DNA of 64,000 bases from Cloeon dipterum (GCF_949628265.1 NC_088786.1:8246001-8310000), one strand, 5' to 3'. Positions 36,201-47,863 are shown, numbered from the stretch's first letter. The notes: generated by a model not told the origin, from the sequence alone. A program made the numbers and translations.

Positions 36201-37918
36201 AAACTTGCATTAGCGGAGTCTTCAATTTGCAAACGGGCGTTTCCCTTCAGGCAGTCGACTGCGATTCTAGTTTGTCATTTATTTGCGAGGTAAATCAAAA
36301 TATTAGGCAAACTAATTCAATATTGTAATTTGTAATACATGGTTAGCAAAAATACTTTTATTTTATGTGCTTGCAGAACTTATCTTTTTTATAAATTTCC
36401 AATGCACAGGCTGATAATACTGAAGGCCATAGTTTGGCCTACGCAAAGTACGAGCAGTGCCAGATACTTTTACAAGTGTCAAAAGGTATAACTTTACTAT
36501 CACTATCAGTTGTAAACGCTATATGAAATTAACGAAATTAATGATATCTAGCTGAAGTGGACTCTCTTTTCTTAGGCCTAAGTTTGTCTTCGAAACTTAA
36601 AGTATTTAATTAGAGATTTTTACTTTAAAATTATGATGTGAAATTTCTCAGTGCTACATGAGATGCTTGGGCGAGAGTTTAAGTTTGGTAAACATCAACT
36701 ATAAAAGAAGGCAAATCCATTTCCTGTGTTTGACTTTTTAGATCGACTCCAACGGGAGGATTGTCGATTTAGCAATCATCAATCTCATTCAATCAGTGGT
36801 CATGAGCGTGGAGCAAGTGGAAAAAAGCTTTGACATACTTAACATTTGCAAAAATCTTAGCGGTATGAAGTAATTCAATTGACTACTGCAATTGATTTCG
36901 TGTTAAAATAAATTAGGAGCTGATGCATGTGAATCGGAGGCCCGCATATTCGAGTGTGGAATGCAGAGAGCCCCAGACAAAATATATGCCATGGTCACCT
37001 ACTCCGTAACTGATTTTCAGGCAGGTCTTCCACGATATAAAATCACCACATATTTTGATATTTGTTGTTTAATTTACGTCAATTCACGTTGAAATAATAT
37101 TTTTTGGTTTGTTTCAAAACTACAGACGGCGCCATTAATTGGATATCCAAATGATTCTTGTCCCTATGACGTGTCAACATGCACTTTAAATGCAAGTGAT
37201 GTGATATCTAGAATCCTTTTCAAATTCCTAAAAATGAAATTTCGGAAATTTCAGGCTACTGCTGCTGATAATGTTGCAAACAACAAGAGTGAGTGATGAT
37301 CAGTTTTCTTTATTTTATAATAAACTGATTGTGAAATAAAAATTGGTTTTTGCTAATTTTCAGCGGTTGATGGAATGCTCTATTTTGTTGAGGCGTGCGG
37401 GAAAAAGTACCAGGTGTCAGAAGAATCTGTAAATATTTACATTTTAATTGTTATATTTACAAATTTGACAAATATTTCAATTGGTAGAAGAATTATGCTG
37501 ACGCTGCTCGCAAGTGTTGCGAAATGGGCATGACTCACGCATATTTCAACTCTTACGATGATTTTAAGTGTTTCTTAGCTGCAGATGAAGGTTATTTTTT
37601 TATTTTGTTATAGAAATCTATAATCAATATTATACTCATAACACTATTTTTATTTGTAAAACGCTCTTTATTGCAGCCTTGAGCAAATCGAGGGCTGGAA
37701 AGCAGTACAGTGTTTCAGTCTATGCGGGCCGATCGTTGCCCATTTTTACCTGGTGTCCAAGCAAGGTTCCGGTGGAAATCGGTTTCAAGTGGGGCAGACA
37801 ACTGAATGCTCTGGTTAACAAGTGCGCCTATATTGGATGCAACAACACTTTCTTCCTTGAGCCGCTCGTCCCAGTCGCCTGTGACACCGAGATGCAATTT
37901 ATTTGCATGAGCGTGTAG
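33300..37918 (+). CDS. Secreted multi-C-type-lectin protein with embedded OBP domain, copy A
   Basis: Many small exons. A signal peptide (MRQILHIALVVFFLII, 33300-33347) precedes a Cys-rich basic segment (33495 on) and a Thr/Ser/Glu-rich linker (about 33740-34017). Then come CTLD1 34280-34791 (ends WTSG...FICE), CTLD2 35041-35550, CTLD3 35803-36289, an odorant-binding-protein domain 36458-36957, and CTLD4 37364-37918 (ends FICMSV). Each CTLD shows the usual WTSG or similar strand and closing Cys pairs. None shows the EPN/QPD-WND calcium-sugar motif, so sugar binding in the classical way is doubtful. Insect lectins with several CTLDs act in immunity or matrix. Phases agree across the exons I could trace; the junctions around 33560-33720 are not settled. 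An AATAAA sits at 38085. Confidence 0.88.
36458..36957 (+). other. PBP/GOBP-type odorant-binding domain inside lectin gene A
   Basis: The joined exons between CTLD3 and CTLD4 show six cysteines with classical OBP spacing: C1-x25-C2-x3-C3-x42-C4-x8-C5-x8-C6. The hallmark KLKCYMRC holds C2-x3-C3 and is followed by LGESLSLID. The motif ACESEARIFEC holds C5-x8-C6. Known OBPs are small helical carriers of hydrophobic ligands secreted as single-domain proteins. Here the domain sits inside a larger secreted lectin chain. Confidence 0.85.
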
Positions 37919-38712
37919 CACAATTTTCACAATATTTGCTTCAAATAATTGGAAGAGTATGAAAAAGAAATATTTTACTTTAGTGTTCTTATCTGACATT
38001 TATGCGATGATTTTCGACTCGTTTTATGCACGACATATTTTGTTTTCAACTTATATATTAATACAAATAGTCTTGGAACTCTTGAATAAAAACTTTTGAA
38101 TGACTCTAAATATTTATTCTCAATGTATATTGAAAACTCCACAAAAATTCTTTCTGCAAGTGCAGAACTTAGGTAATATTTTAATTAATCTATTATAATG
38201 GTCAGTTGTACTAAATTATTTGAAGCCATATTAGTAAGTGCGTTTCCAAATATACTGAATCAAAAGGTCGTCATAACGCCAGTCAGCTCAATTTTAAGCT
38301 CTTGTGCGGACTTTCAAAAGATATTTAACAGGTCGGCAATTAGGATAGAACCAGAGTGCAAGGCAAACAAAAAACAATCAAAAGAAATGTACATTTTTTA
38401 GTTTTAAATATATTGCGTTTTGTTGGCTAATAGGTTTTACATTCCAACGGTTATTAATTGTTAAGAAATGATTAGGGGAAATATTTACCAATAAATTTCC
38501 TGACATTTTAAGTGCAATGATTTCCCATACTAAATTTTCCCACAACAGTAGTTCTACAAAATTCTGAACGGTATTTGTTAGGTTGAAGTCTCCTTATGGT
38601 CCATACTTTTGTTTGTGATTGTAAAATTAATATTAATTTAATGTGTGTTACGTTTATTTCCTGCTCAACTACCCCTTGAGCATAGAGTTTGAAGTTTTAA
38701 CAGCAGTAAAAT

Positions 38713-38779
38713 ATGAAATTCGATTTTGAGAATGGACGAGGGCATTGGATTATTATTGCCTCTTGGACTTTGTTACCAC
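38713..38779 (+). pseudogene. Remnant first exon of a PLXDC-like gene
   Basis: Starts ATG and reads MKFDFENGRG..WIIIASW. It matches the first exon of the PLXDC-like gene at 44948 (MNFEFGNGRG..WIIFASW), including about 50 bp upstream. No further exons follow: the similarity ends in unrelated sequence before the next unit begins near 38900. It is best read as the end of the left duplication unit. Confidence 0.75.
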
Positions 38780-38928
38780 CTAACGCCCAGCAAAATGGAA
38801 ACAATTAACTGCATCTTGTGCCAAATGCTCGCCACCCTGATGTTACAGGTATGGATCTGCTGAAGACACAGGGTTAAGTTAGTGGAGTGGCTAAAGGGGC
38901 GGCGCCGCAGTTTGCCAATAACTTTGCC

Positions 38929-39140
38929 ACCCGCTTTGAAAAACTGTTCGGCGGCGCAGTTTCCCTCGCTGTGCAAGGCGTTTTACTTTACGACTCAAGT
39001 GTGGCCCTCTCCTCAAAATTAAATTTGCGACCAACAATTATGATTTTGATCGTGAATTTACCCTACAAAATAAGAGAGAATATTCAACTTGGATAAATTA
39101 TTTTTGTAAAATAATTAAAATGGCAACACAGATTTTTCGC
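38929..39140 (+). repeat. Duplicated fragment, copy 2 (left part of the tandem unit)
   Basis: Second copy of the fragment at 30743-30960. It sits directly before the second lectin-gene unit. The first copy is separated from its lectin gene by about 2 kb carrying the zinc-finger gene. Here only about 370 bp separate it from the ATG of the lectin gene. Confidence 0.65.
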
Positions 39141-39509
39141 GACAAATTTATTTTTTAGATAACCGAAATTTTTAATTTTTTTGGAGCAACAACAGCATTT
39201 ACCGATTAGAGCAAAAAACAAATATTGTTTACATATCTGTAACCATTACTGAAATGTATAGAAAGATTTGACCGATGTTTTAATCTCGTGAAAATCACAA
39301 AACTATATCAATGTCTATACGAGTCTATAGAACAAACGGTGGTTGAACGCAGGTGGTTTTAGTTTGTTAAAATGGTAGTGAAAAACTAGAAAACGAGTGT
39401 TGCACACGCCATCATACCTATAAACGTTTCCTGCAGATGCAGAAATTGTTTACCTGTTTCCTGATTCTAGCGCAGTGCTCTCATGATTGAAGCGAGTTGA
39501 GCTTCAAAA

Positions 39510-42500
39510 ATGAGGCTGACACTGCACATCATGTTCGTCGTATTTTGTTTAGTTGTAAAATTTGTCTTTTTTAAAGAAAAATATTTGAGTTATTAAATTT
39601 TTCTTAGCATTTCTTCCCAGCCTGCGAAGGACAGAGAAATTTAATAGGTATTATGCTTTTTTATGTGCATCATTACTTATTGACCAAAGTCTACAGGTAA
39701 TAAGGTCAGGAGAAGGAAAATAATAATAAGATGCTGTGGGAAAAAGAGCTGCCTTTCCGTAAGAAGGAAAACCCACCCGCAGAACATCACCAGGGAAACG
39801 ACTGTGACTTACAAAGTTAAATTGATTACCAATTCATTAACTTTAGCAAAAATTAAAGATTGGCAGCTCAAAGCAAACTCCATTTGAAATCCAGAGGACT
39901 ACTGAAACGAGTGGTAACGTGATATTTTTATTATAATATTTAAAAAAGTCAGTGAGAGGGTTTGAAATGGCAACTGATGTAAAAATCGAACTAGAAATTA
40001 CTAAGAAAACAACGCAAATTGACCCTGATGCTGGCGTTGAAATCACCACCAAAGTGCAAGAGAATTTGAAACAAGATGTTACTGCAGATTCCGGTAAAGC
40101 TTTTTTATTGAGCTGACTTTTAAATAATCCTGCCTTGCCTTCAGCGACAACACCAGAAGTATCGGAGATTCCAATCTCCAAGGAGGCAACAAGCACCACA
40201 GAAAATCCCATGGTAAATGGCATGAAAAATTTAACAATCTTTATTTATTATATTTTTGATAGCCTGATGGTATACCAAGTTGCGGGCAACCCTTACTCGA
40301 TAGTTGTCAAACACAGGTTAAATAAGATTTTTTAAACTACATATTGAATTGTTAAAAGCACGTATTTTCGTAAAATTTATCAGGAGAAAGTTTTGCAAAT
40401 GCAGTTGGGTACAGGTATTATAGTTTTCAAAATTTCTGTTTCATCTGTTGATTTAAACATTATTTCATCTAATTGTAAGATTCAACTGAAGGGAGGTATC
40501 TAAAATCATTCGGAAGGAAATATTTCATCAGCAATCTAAAAGTACGAAGGCATTTAAAAAGATAAAACAAAAATAATTTATGTGTGGTCGATAACAAGTT
40601 GAATGTGACGATGGCTAAAAGAGTGTGCTGTGCTCAGAAAATGCAGCTCTTAAGCATCACGTCTGCCTCAGAGCATCAATATGTGGCTTCACTGAATGGT
40701 ACGTGCTTTTTCAGCAAACCTATTGGTCAATTAGATTTTGAATTATTGCAGACGTTTTGAAACAATCGGCAATGATATATTGGACAAGTGGAACTGTTGG
40801 GAAAGGAGGGCGATTTTGGTGCTCATCGGAACAATTGGTTCCGATTCCAAATAATTTGAACTGGCTACAAAAAAACGCTTCCAATCCAAATTCGGAATTT
40901 TGTCTGACATTTGAAATGAACGTTGGTGATGCCTCGAAGAGCGGTCTCAAGTTTGCAGATTGCAATGCGGAACAACTCTTCATTTGCGAGGTTATCCCGA
41001 CATATTTATTTACCACGTCTCAACAAATAATTTTCAGACAATCGAACCAACATGTCCAATTCCAGCAGTCTCTAAAAATGTAAAAAGTGGTTAATTTTCC
41101 CACTGTAATAAAGTTTTGACTTTCATTAGACTGCCATGTTTGACGAGGACGAAAATTTAAAATGTATGAGCATGATGACGTCGTTTTAAACTGTGTTTTT
41201 CCGTTGTTGACATCAATATAACGACACATGATTTACAGCTCCACAAGTGCATGGGATATGGGAGAACGGCGCAAATGCCACGTTTCTCTTTGGATTTTCC
41301 CTGGCCACTTGGTCTGAAACTTGGAAAGAATGCTCAAAATTTGGCATGATGCCTCTGTCATTTTCTTCAAAAATTGAATTAGACTTTGTTTTTGATCTTC
41401 TCGGAGGTGAATGATTATTTTTAGTTTCAAAAGCTAACCTTTAATCTTCATGATAATTGTTTTCTTGTTTGCATATTAAATAATTTTAAAGGTTGGGGCA
41501 GCAGCATTAATTACTGGACGGCTGGCACGCGAGAGGACTACGCGACGAAGGGTCCAGTATGGTGTACAGATCGAGCGGAAATTAACAAGGCAGTCGTTCA
41601 TGTCCATGACACCGCAAACGTGTCGATAATGGGAAAATTTGACTGCATTGGGTTTGTGGTCAAAAAGGTCGCCACAAATGTGACGGTAACTTTTGACGGA
41701 TCATTCGACTATCGAAATTGCAGTGATAGACAATTTCTAGCCTGCAAAGTGAGACAGTTCAATTTAACTCCCATTGATTTTTACTGAAAATATGGAAAAT
41801 ATATCTAGGGCGCTCTAACACCAAAACCGTCTTGCTTTAGACAGACGTGCCCAAACAAGTTTGCAAGAAACGTACAAAACTCAGTATTCTTTATCTCTTT
41901 ATCAAAAAAAAAATCTGTTTTCAGTCCTCTCTATTCAACTCAACAACAGGCTTTTTATCCGGTGAAGAAATAGAAATGCCCAAATATTTTGAACAGTTAA
42001 TAAAGCGTTGAGTTTCAGAACCATCTTCGTTTGGTCAATGGGTGTCAAAATGCAACAAATTCTTTGTTATTGCGGATCCGACGACGGATCAGACAAATGA
42101 AACAGTAAATTCACGGAAAATTCTCCTTTCTTCTATTTAAATCAAATTTTTTTATCTCATTGTCAGGTGAAAATCACTTGGGACGAGGCCCGCAAAAGGT
42201 GTAATAGCATCGGGTTCAGGCTGATCAGTTTCGACTCCAGGGCAAAGTTCGATTGTCTCGTGAACGTGTCTCAAAACAATCTGGCGCCCTTCTGGACCTC
42301 TGGTGCCTATCTCGACTGCAAAAGCAGCACGAAGTACGTGTGGTGCGGCAGTAACCGCAACCTCAACATGAACGACGTCGTTTGGGACAAAAATCAGCCT
42401 CCGCAAGTCGCAACTAAAACTTGCATTAGCGGAGTCCTCGATTTGCAAACGGGCGTTTCACTTCAGGCAGTCGACTGCGATTCTAGTTTGTCATTTATTT

Positions 42501-44099
42501 GCGAGGTAAATCTAAATATTGGGCAATTAACTTAACATTGCTATATTGACAAGCAATACATAATTGTTTATGCTTTTGGATTTAATCTTATATTTTATTT
42601 TCCAACAAACAGGCTGAAAATACTGAAGGTCAAAGTTTGGCCAACGCGAAGGACGAGCAATGCCAGAAGATTTTCAACGTGACAAAAGGTTATTGTTTTA
42701 TTAATTTAATTTCTGAACTGTTTTTGATAATTATGATATGTAGCTGAATTGGACTTGGTATTCTCAAGCCTAAATTTCTCTCGGAACCTTAAAGTATTTA
42801 AATTTTAAGTTTTGCTCTGTTGAATGTTGTTGTGAAATTTCTCAGTGCTATCTGAAATGCATGGGCGAGAGTTTGAATTTGGTAAAAACCGATTAAAACA
42901 GCAAATACATTTCCTTGAGACGTTTTTTACGTCTTTTAGATCGACATTAACGGCATGACTATTGACTTTGCAATCATCAACCTCATTCAAGCAGCGATCA
43001 GAAACGTGGTGGATGAGGAAAATGGCTTTGACGTATTTAACGTTTGCAAAAATCTTGGCGGTAAGAAATAATGTCCATAACTGAGATTATTTCATATCAA
43101 AAATAAAAAAGGAAAGGGGGAATGTGAAGCGGAGGCTCGCTTGTTTAGGTGTGGAGTGGAAAAGGCCCCAGAAAAAGTGGCAGCTATGATTGACTACGCC
43201 GTGCATGATTCACCAGTAGGTCATCTAAGATGAAAAATGGACACATTTAGAAAATTGCTGTAGTAAATTTTCAGTGGGTTTGATTTGTTTTAAAAATTAC
43301 AGCCGGCACCATTCATTGGAAGTCCAGATGATTTTTGTCCCTTTGGCTTATCGACATGCACTTTAAACGCAACTTGATTTTTCAAATCCTCTCAAATTCC
43401 TAAAAATGAAATTACAGGCTACTGCTGCTGATAATGTTGCAAGAAACAAGAGTGAGTGATGTTCACAAACTGGTTTTCTTCTTTTTTAATAACTTGACCG
43501 ATGAAATATAAATTGGACTTTTTCTCATTTTCAGCGGTTGATGGAATGCTCTATTTTGTTTCGGCGTGTGGGAGAAAGTACCTAATGTCCGTCGAATCTG
43601 TAAATATTTAACATATAGGTTTGATGTCTCTCCAAAACTTGAAAAATATTTCAATTGGTAGAAGAACTATGCTGACGCGGCTCGCAAGTGTTGCGAAATG
43701 GGCATGACTCACGCGTATTTCAACACTTACGACGATTTTAAGTGCTTTTTAGCTGCAGATGCAGGTAATTTTTTATTTTGTTAAAAACTCTACAATCATC
43801 ATGGATAGTAACACCATTCAAATTTTTTAATATACAATTTAACGCTTTTTGTTGCAGCCATAAGCAAATCGAGGGCTGGAAAGAAGTACAGTCTGTCGGT
43901 CTATGCGGCCCGGTCATTGCCCATCTTTACTTGGTGTCCAAGCAAGGTTCAGGTGGAAACTGGCTTCAAGTGGGGCAGACAACTCAATGCCCAAGCTAAC
44001 AAGTGCGCCTACATTGGATGCAACAACACTTATTTCCTTGAGCCGCTTGTCCCAGTCGCCTGTGACACAGTGATGCACTTCATTTGCATGAGCGTGTAG
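39510..44099 (+). CDS. Secreted multi-C-type-lectin protein with embedded OBP domain, copy B
   Basis: Tandem paralog of the 33300 gene at an offset of about 6.2 kb, with the same exon order: signal peptide (MRLTLHIMFVVFCLV), Cys-rich segment, Thr/Ser linker, CTLD1 40480-40990, CTLD2 41239-41748, CTLD3 42019-42505, OBP 42661-43152, CTLD4 43535-44099. CTLD1 and CTLD3 are almost identical to copy A. The OBP domain and the linker before CTLD4 are the most divergent. One donor seen in copy A (after CTLNA, GCAA|GTGATG near 37195) is missing here (GCAACTTGATT near 43370). Unless another donor is used, that exon reads into a stop, so copy B may need alternative splicing or be impaired. An AATAAA lies at 44276. 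Confidence 0.85.
42661..43152 (+). other. PBP/GOBP-type odorant-binding domain inside lectin gene B
   Basis: All six cysteines are present in the same spacing class as copy A: C1 at 42661, then NLKCYLKC (C2-x3-C3), NVCKNL (C4) and ECEAEARLFRC (C5-x8-C6, ending 43152). The domain differs from copy A at many residues while keeping every Cys, as expected if the fold is under selection. Confidence 0.85.
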
Positions 44100-44947
44100 C
44101 ACTATTTTCACAATACTTAATTGCTTCAAACATTTGGAAAAGTGTGAAAAAGAAAAATTTACACTCGTGTTCTAATCTGATTTTTATGCGATGTTTTTTT
44201 TATTCTTTTCTTGCACGAAATAATTTGTTTTCTAAATGTATTTTGCTGTATAATATAGTCTTGGAACTCTGCTTGAATAAAAATAGTAAAATATAACTCT
44301 CAACTTTTAATCTCAATACCGTAAGAATTATTGATAATTTTATAAAATTTTAATATTTTCTGCTAGTGCAGGAACTTAGCTGATATTTTAATTTTTCTTT
44401 TAATGGTCCAGTTGTATATTATCCAGGTTAAGGTCTAAATATTTTTTCTAAATTATTTATAGCCATGATATTTGGTATGTTTCCCAATTTTCCGAATCAA
44501 AGGTTGCCATAACGCGCAATTCAGCTCAACCTTTTTAAGCTTTTTATTCAGCCATTTTTAAGCTGTGTTATGCAGACTTTCAAGAGATATTTAACAGGTC
44601 GACATTTAGGGTAGAACCAGAGTGCAAGAAAACCAAAAACTTTTAAAATAAAAATTGTATATTTTTTATTTTTGAATGCATTGCATTTTGTTGGCTAATC
44701 ATTTTAACATTCCGAAATGGTTATTAATTGTTAAGCAATGATTAGAGGAAATAATTACCATAAAATTTCCTGTTATTTTAAGTGCAGTATGAGTAGTAAA
44801 AAATTCTGACCGGTATTTGTTAAGTCGGAGTCCATAGCCAATAATGAGCACTTGTTTATTTGATCGGAAATAACATTGTTTGTTTGTGTTTATTTTCTGC
44901 TCAACTGCCACTTGAGAAGGTTTTAAGAAGTTTAACAGCAGTCAAAT
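44100..44947. other. Intergenic, shared with 37919-38710
   Basis: Holds the 3' UTR of lectin gene B and the 5' flank of the PLXDC-like gene. It is similar along much of its length to the sequence after lectin gene A. No coding features. Confidence 0.5.
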
Positions 44948-46216
44948 ATGAACTTCGAGTTTGGGAATGGACGAGGGCTACAAGTAATGTACTGGATTAT
45001 TTTTGCCTCTTGGATTTCGATTGGTATGTAATTTTTTGTTACGTGGAATGATTACAAATGAATTGTGCCTTTTTGAATAAATTAATAATGTGGCATATAT
45101 TAAAAATTCGTATTTTTCTTTGCAGCTAGACCATTTTTGCTAGAACAAAATGGAGATAAGGCTGCCAGTTACTACAAAAGCGTCTTCATCGTCAATGATT
45201 TGCTTGCAAACTCATTCTGGGTCAACATGGAATCTGCGGTAAAAATCAGCATGACCGGAGGTCACCCAAAATCCAAAGTATGATTATTTTTAACATTACA
45301 TTGAACTGAAGCTTTTGATGAATTTTTCTGGGATAATTTTATGTTCTGATTTAATTATCATTTTTTATATAGTCAGTGAATTTGTCGTTTGATTTCCCAT
45401 TTTATGGTCATCATCTGAACAAAGTGACAATTGAAGCGGATGGCTTCATCACCACTAGCAGTTTACAGTCAACTCCAGCAAATGGAATCATTGCGCCCTT
45501 CATAGCCCAATTCGATGAGTTAGACACAACGCACAGCTACATCAGATATATTGATCGAGGCAATTTCTGTTATAGTGAAAATATAAGTAAATCCAATTTA
45601 AATTCTAGAAAACTCTTTTGCGGTGGAATGGACAAACCTAAGCTTGACTAGCCCATCCTATTTCCTTCCCACCGGTTTCTACACATTTCAAGCAACCTTG
45701 TTCGAAAATGGAAACATTTATTTCGTCTACGGCGATATCCCAAATGCGACGGAACCACACGCATTTAAAGATTTTGTCCACGTGGGCCTTTTCAACACTT
45801 TCAAGGACGAGACCTCGAGTACGCTGCTTTAAATTAATTATTGGCGCCAATATATGCTCACCTAATTTTCACTGAACAGAGAAACTTCGGATCCAAAGGA
45901 ACGATTTGGGCGACATGGACCGCTCTCGCATTCAACCAGCAGCCGCGTTATTCCTTTCGCCCATACCTGCCTGCTGGAATTATAAAAAATGTTTCGCCTG
46001 CACTTCTTCGATGTTTCTGCATGTAATTTTCAGATAATATGCTGAGTAATAACCTAAAATTTAATTTTTAATCCGCAGTGTGCGTGGTGCCCGCAGGCCA
46101 GCTTGTGTTCTGACGCCTCGGACGGATCAGACAACTCGTGGGTGGAGAGCGGATGTCACATCCGAAATGTTACAGAAGGGCAAGAGTGCTCCCTCGGTTC
46201 GAGAGTGGAAAATTGA
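44948..46216 (+). CDS. PLXDC-like (plexin-domain-containing) secreted protein, short form
   Basis: Six exons: 44948-45023, 45126-45277, 45373-about 45559, 45609-45818, 45880-46022, 46079-46216; about 301 aa. After a signal peptide it shows the nidogen-like region of PLXDC1/2 (SFDFPFYGHHLNKVTIEADG, IIAPFIAQFD, TGFYTFQATLFENGNIYF). A Cys segment (PACWNYKKCFACTSSM) and a PSI module follow (CAWCPQASLC...WVESGC). PLXDC proteins are normally about 500 aa with a transmembrane helix; this one stops soon after the PSI module, so it is predicted to be secreted. The exon-3 donor is unclear. A GC-AG intron of 49 nt from 45560 keeps the frame and the family alignment, while the possible GT donors would leave introns of only 22 or 34 nt. 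Confidence 0.83.
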
Positions 46217-47085
46217 TATCAGTCTTATCTTTAAAAATTTGTTTTAATCTATGCAATGCATCAGATTAGTGTTTTACTAATAAATTTTAATTTTTGGCCA
46301 ATTCTAAGAAAATGCTAATTAATAGAATCGAGCATCGCGAAAATTTTGGTTAAGTATTTTGTTTTACATTCATGATTTCACTTATCAAGGAGAAGGTTTA
46401 TTGGACTTTGAATTGGATTGTAGAAAACTCGAGCAATATTAAACAATGAATGTTTTTGACAAACAAACAAAATAATTTAAGCAATCGAAGTTTCATTTTG
46501 TGACGACTGCTTTCTTTCAGAGGTCACAATAAACAACATATGTATTTCTCTTAAGTTTGGTGAGCCACTGAATCAATTTTTCGTGGAATATGTGTAGTAA
46601 TTTTTTTAAATATCACGATAATATATAATAAATAATATAAAATATTTCAAAACATTTTGTGTTGCGCGAACAAATTGAATTTTTTGGTATATATTTCAAT
46701 CAAGGTTAAATTATTCAAGGAAACAAGCTTTGTAAAATTTATGGAAATGGGATAATTTGCAGCAGCGTTTTATTGAGACAGCTGAGAGAAATACAATATT
46801 AAACGGTTACGCGTCCAAAGATACTAACAGAGGACAATGACACATGGCAAATAGTGTTCCTTAAAAATTGCCAACAATAATTTTTGCATCTCATGGTACA
46901 AACGTTTTAAACACCAAATAAATAAAGCGAGTGATTGTAAATTGTCTCGTCAACTCCCGTAACAAAACTTTGGTCTTCTGCAAAGATGGTCAATTTTTAC
47001 CCTTCGGCTTTAAGAATTTGGGCTATCGCGATCTACTCTCGGCCTTATAATTTTGGGTCTCTGAACCCGACCTAATAGTTTTTTT
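46217..47085. other. Intergenic between two convergent genes
   Basis: AATAAA at 46279-46284 serves the PLXDC-like gene. A possible extra 3' exon of the minus-strand orphan begins at the acceptor near 47073 and would add a few residues. The rest is AT-rich with nothing recognised. Confidence 0.5.
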
Positions 47086-47863
47086 TTAAGAAATAGAGGA
47101 ACTCACCACATCACAATAATTCTGATTTTCAGCATTGAATTGAAATTTGTCATTCATGTAGACCGACTTTTTGATCGCTCCCGATGTGATGTGAATGAAG
47201 CAGTCGATTTTAACGCCTGGCGCGTCAATGTATCTCAGGAGGGGAATTTCCTTGCAAAAACGATTAAGGAGGATTTCTTTGTCGACGTAGATCGCTTTAA
47301 TAGTCAGACACCTCAAGTTTTTCATGCCGCAAATCGAATTAATGACATCTCTGTCTAACAAGTGGTGGCCAGTTGAGCCATCAATAACCAGGTCGATCAG
47401 GTTGCAAGCATAAAAACCGACATATGACAAAAGCTGTAAAAAATTGCATTTTTTAATATAAAAGAAAATAAGACAATTTTATCCTGACCTGTCCCACCAT
47501 GTTTCTTTTCCTGTCTCTCGGACAGTAAGACATAAAGCCGAGTGTGTTGAAAAACTGTGTTCTTGTGTCCAGCAGATATTCCAGAACTCCTATCAACTTT
47601 AGAAAGTAGGCGTAATCGCCGTCAGATTTTGTGCACATCCTTTTTCCCAGGATATCAACTGTCATTTGACTCATCTCGGACGCTAAAAATTCAAATGATT
47701 TATCTGGAGGCCAAAAATAAAATACATGATACTAACTTGTGCAGAAATTGCGCAGGTCGGATTTTTGACTGGCATATTTGTCGATGTTGTGAGCTACGTG
47801 TTTTGCTATTTCATAATTCATCGCAGCAAGGGTTCTCTCCACTCTTCTGTTGTCTGGGTTCAT
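47086..47863 (-). CDS. Orphan protein with leucine-rich-repeat-like segments
   Basis: Three coding exons in phase (47863-47737, 47682-47489, 47433-47086) give 222 aa starting MNPDNRRVERTLAAMNYEIA. A 5'-UTR exon with a CAAAG|GTAAGT donor near 47972 is likely. The last exon has leucine-rich-repeat-like spacing (LIDLVIDGSTG, MKNLRCLTIKAIYVDKEI, IPLLRYIDAPGVKID), as in the C-terminal part of F-box/LRR proteins, but I see no F-box at the N-terminus. No signal peptide. The true C-terminus may instead use a GTG|GTGAGT donor just before the stop. Function unknown. Confidence 0.6.

Larger units (their letters stand above)
37919..39509. other. Spacer between the two tandem lectin genes
   Basis: Contains the 3' UTR of copy A, a downstream segment shared with 44400-44900, the PLXDC exon remnant, the duplication junction at about 38780-38900, the second GC-rich fragment and the 5' flank of copy B. 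No independent gene is supported. Confidence 0.55.
30743..45020 (+). repeat. Tandem segmental duplication (two units) carrying the lectin-OBP genes
   Basis: The left unit runs from the GC-rich fragment at 30743 to the PLXDC exon remnant ending at 38779. The right unit runs from 38929 to the intact PLXDC-like first exon at about 45020. Introns as well as exons align over most of the units. The left unit has about 2 kb extra (about 31080-33060), containing the zinc-finger gene. That stretch was either inserted after the duplication or lost from the right unit. Confidence 0.75.
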
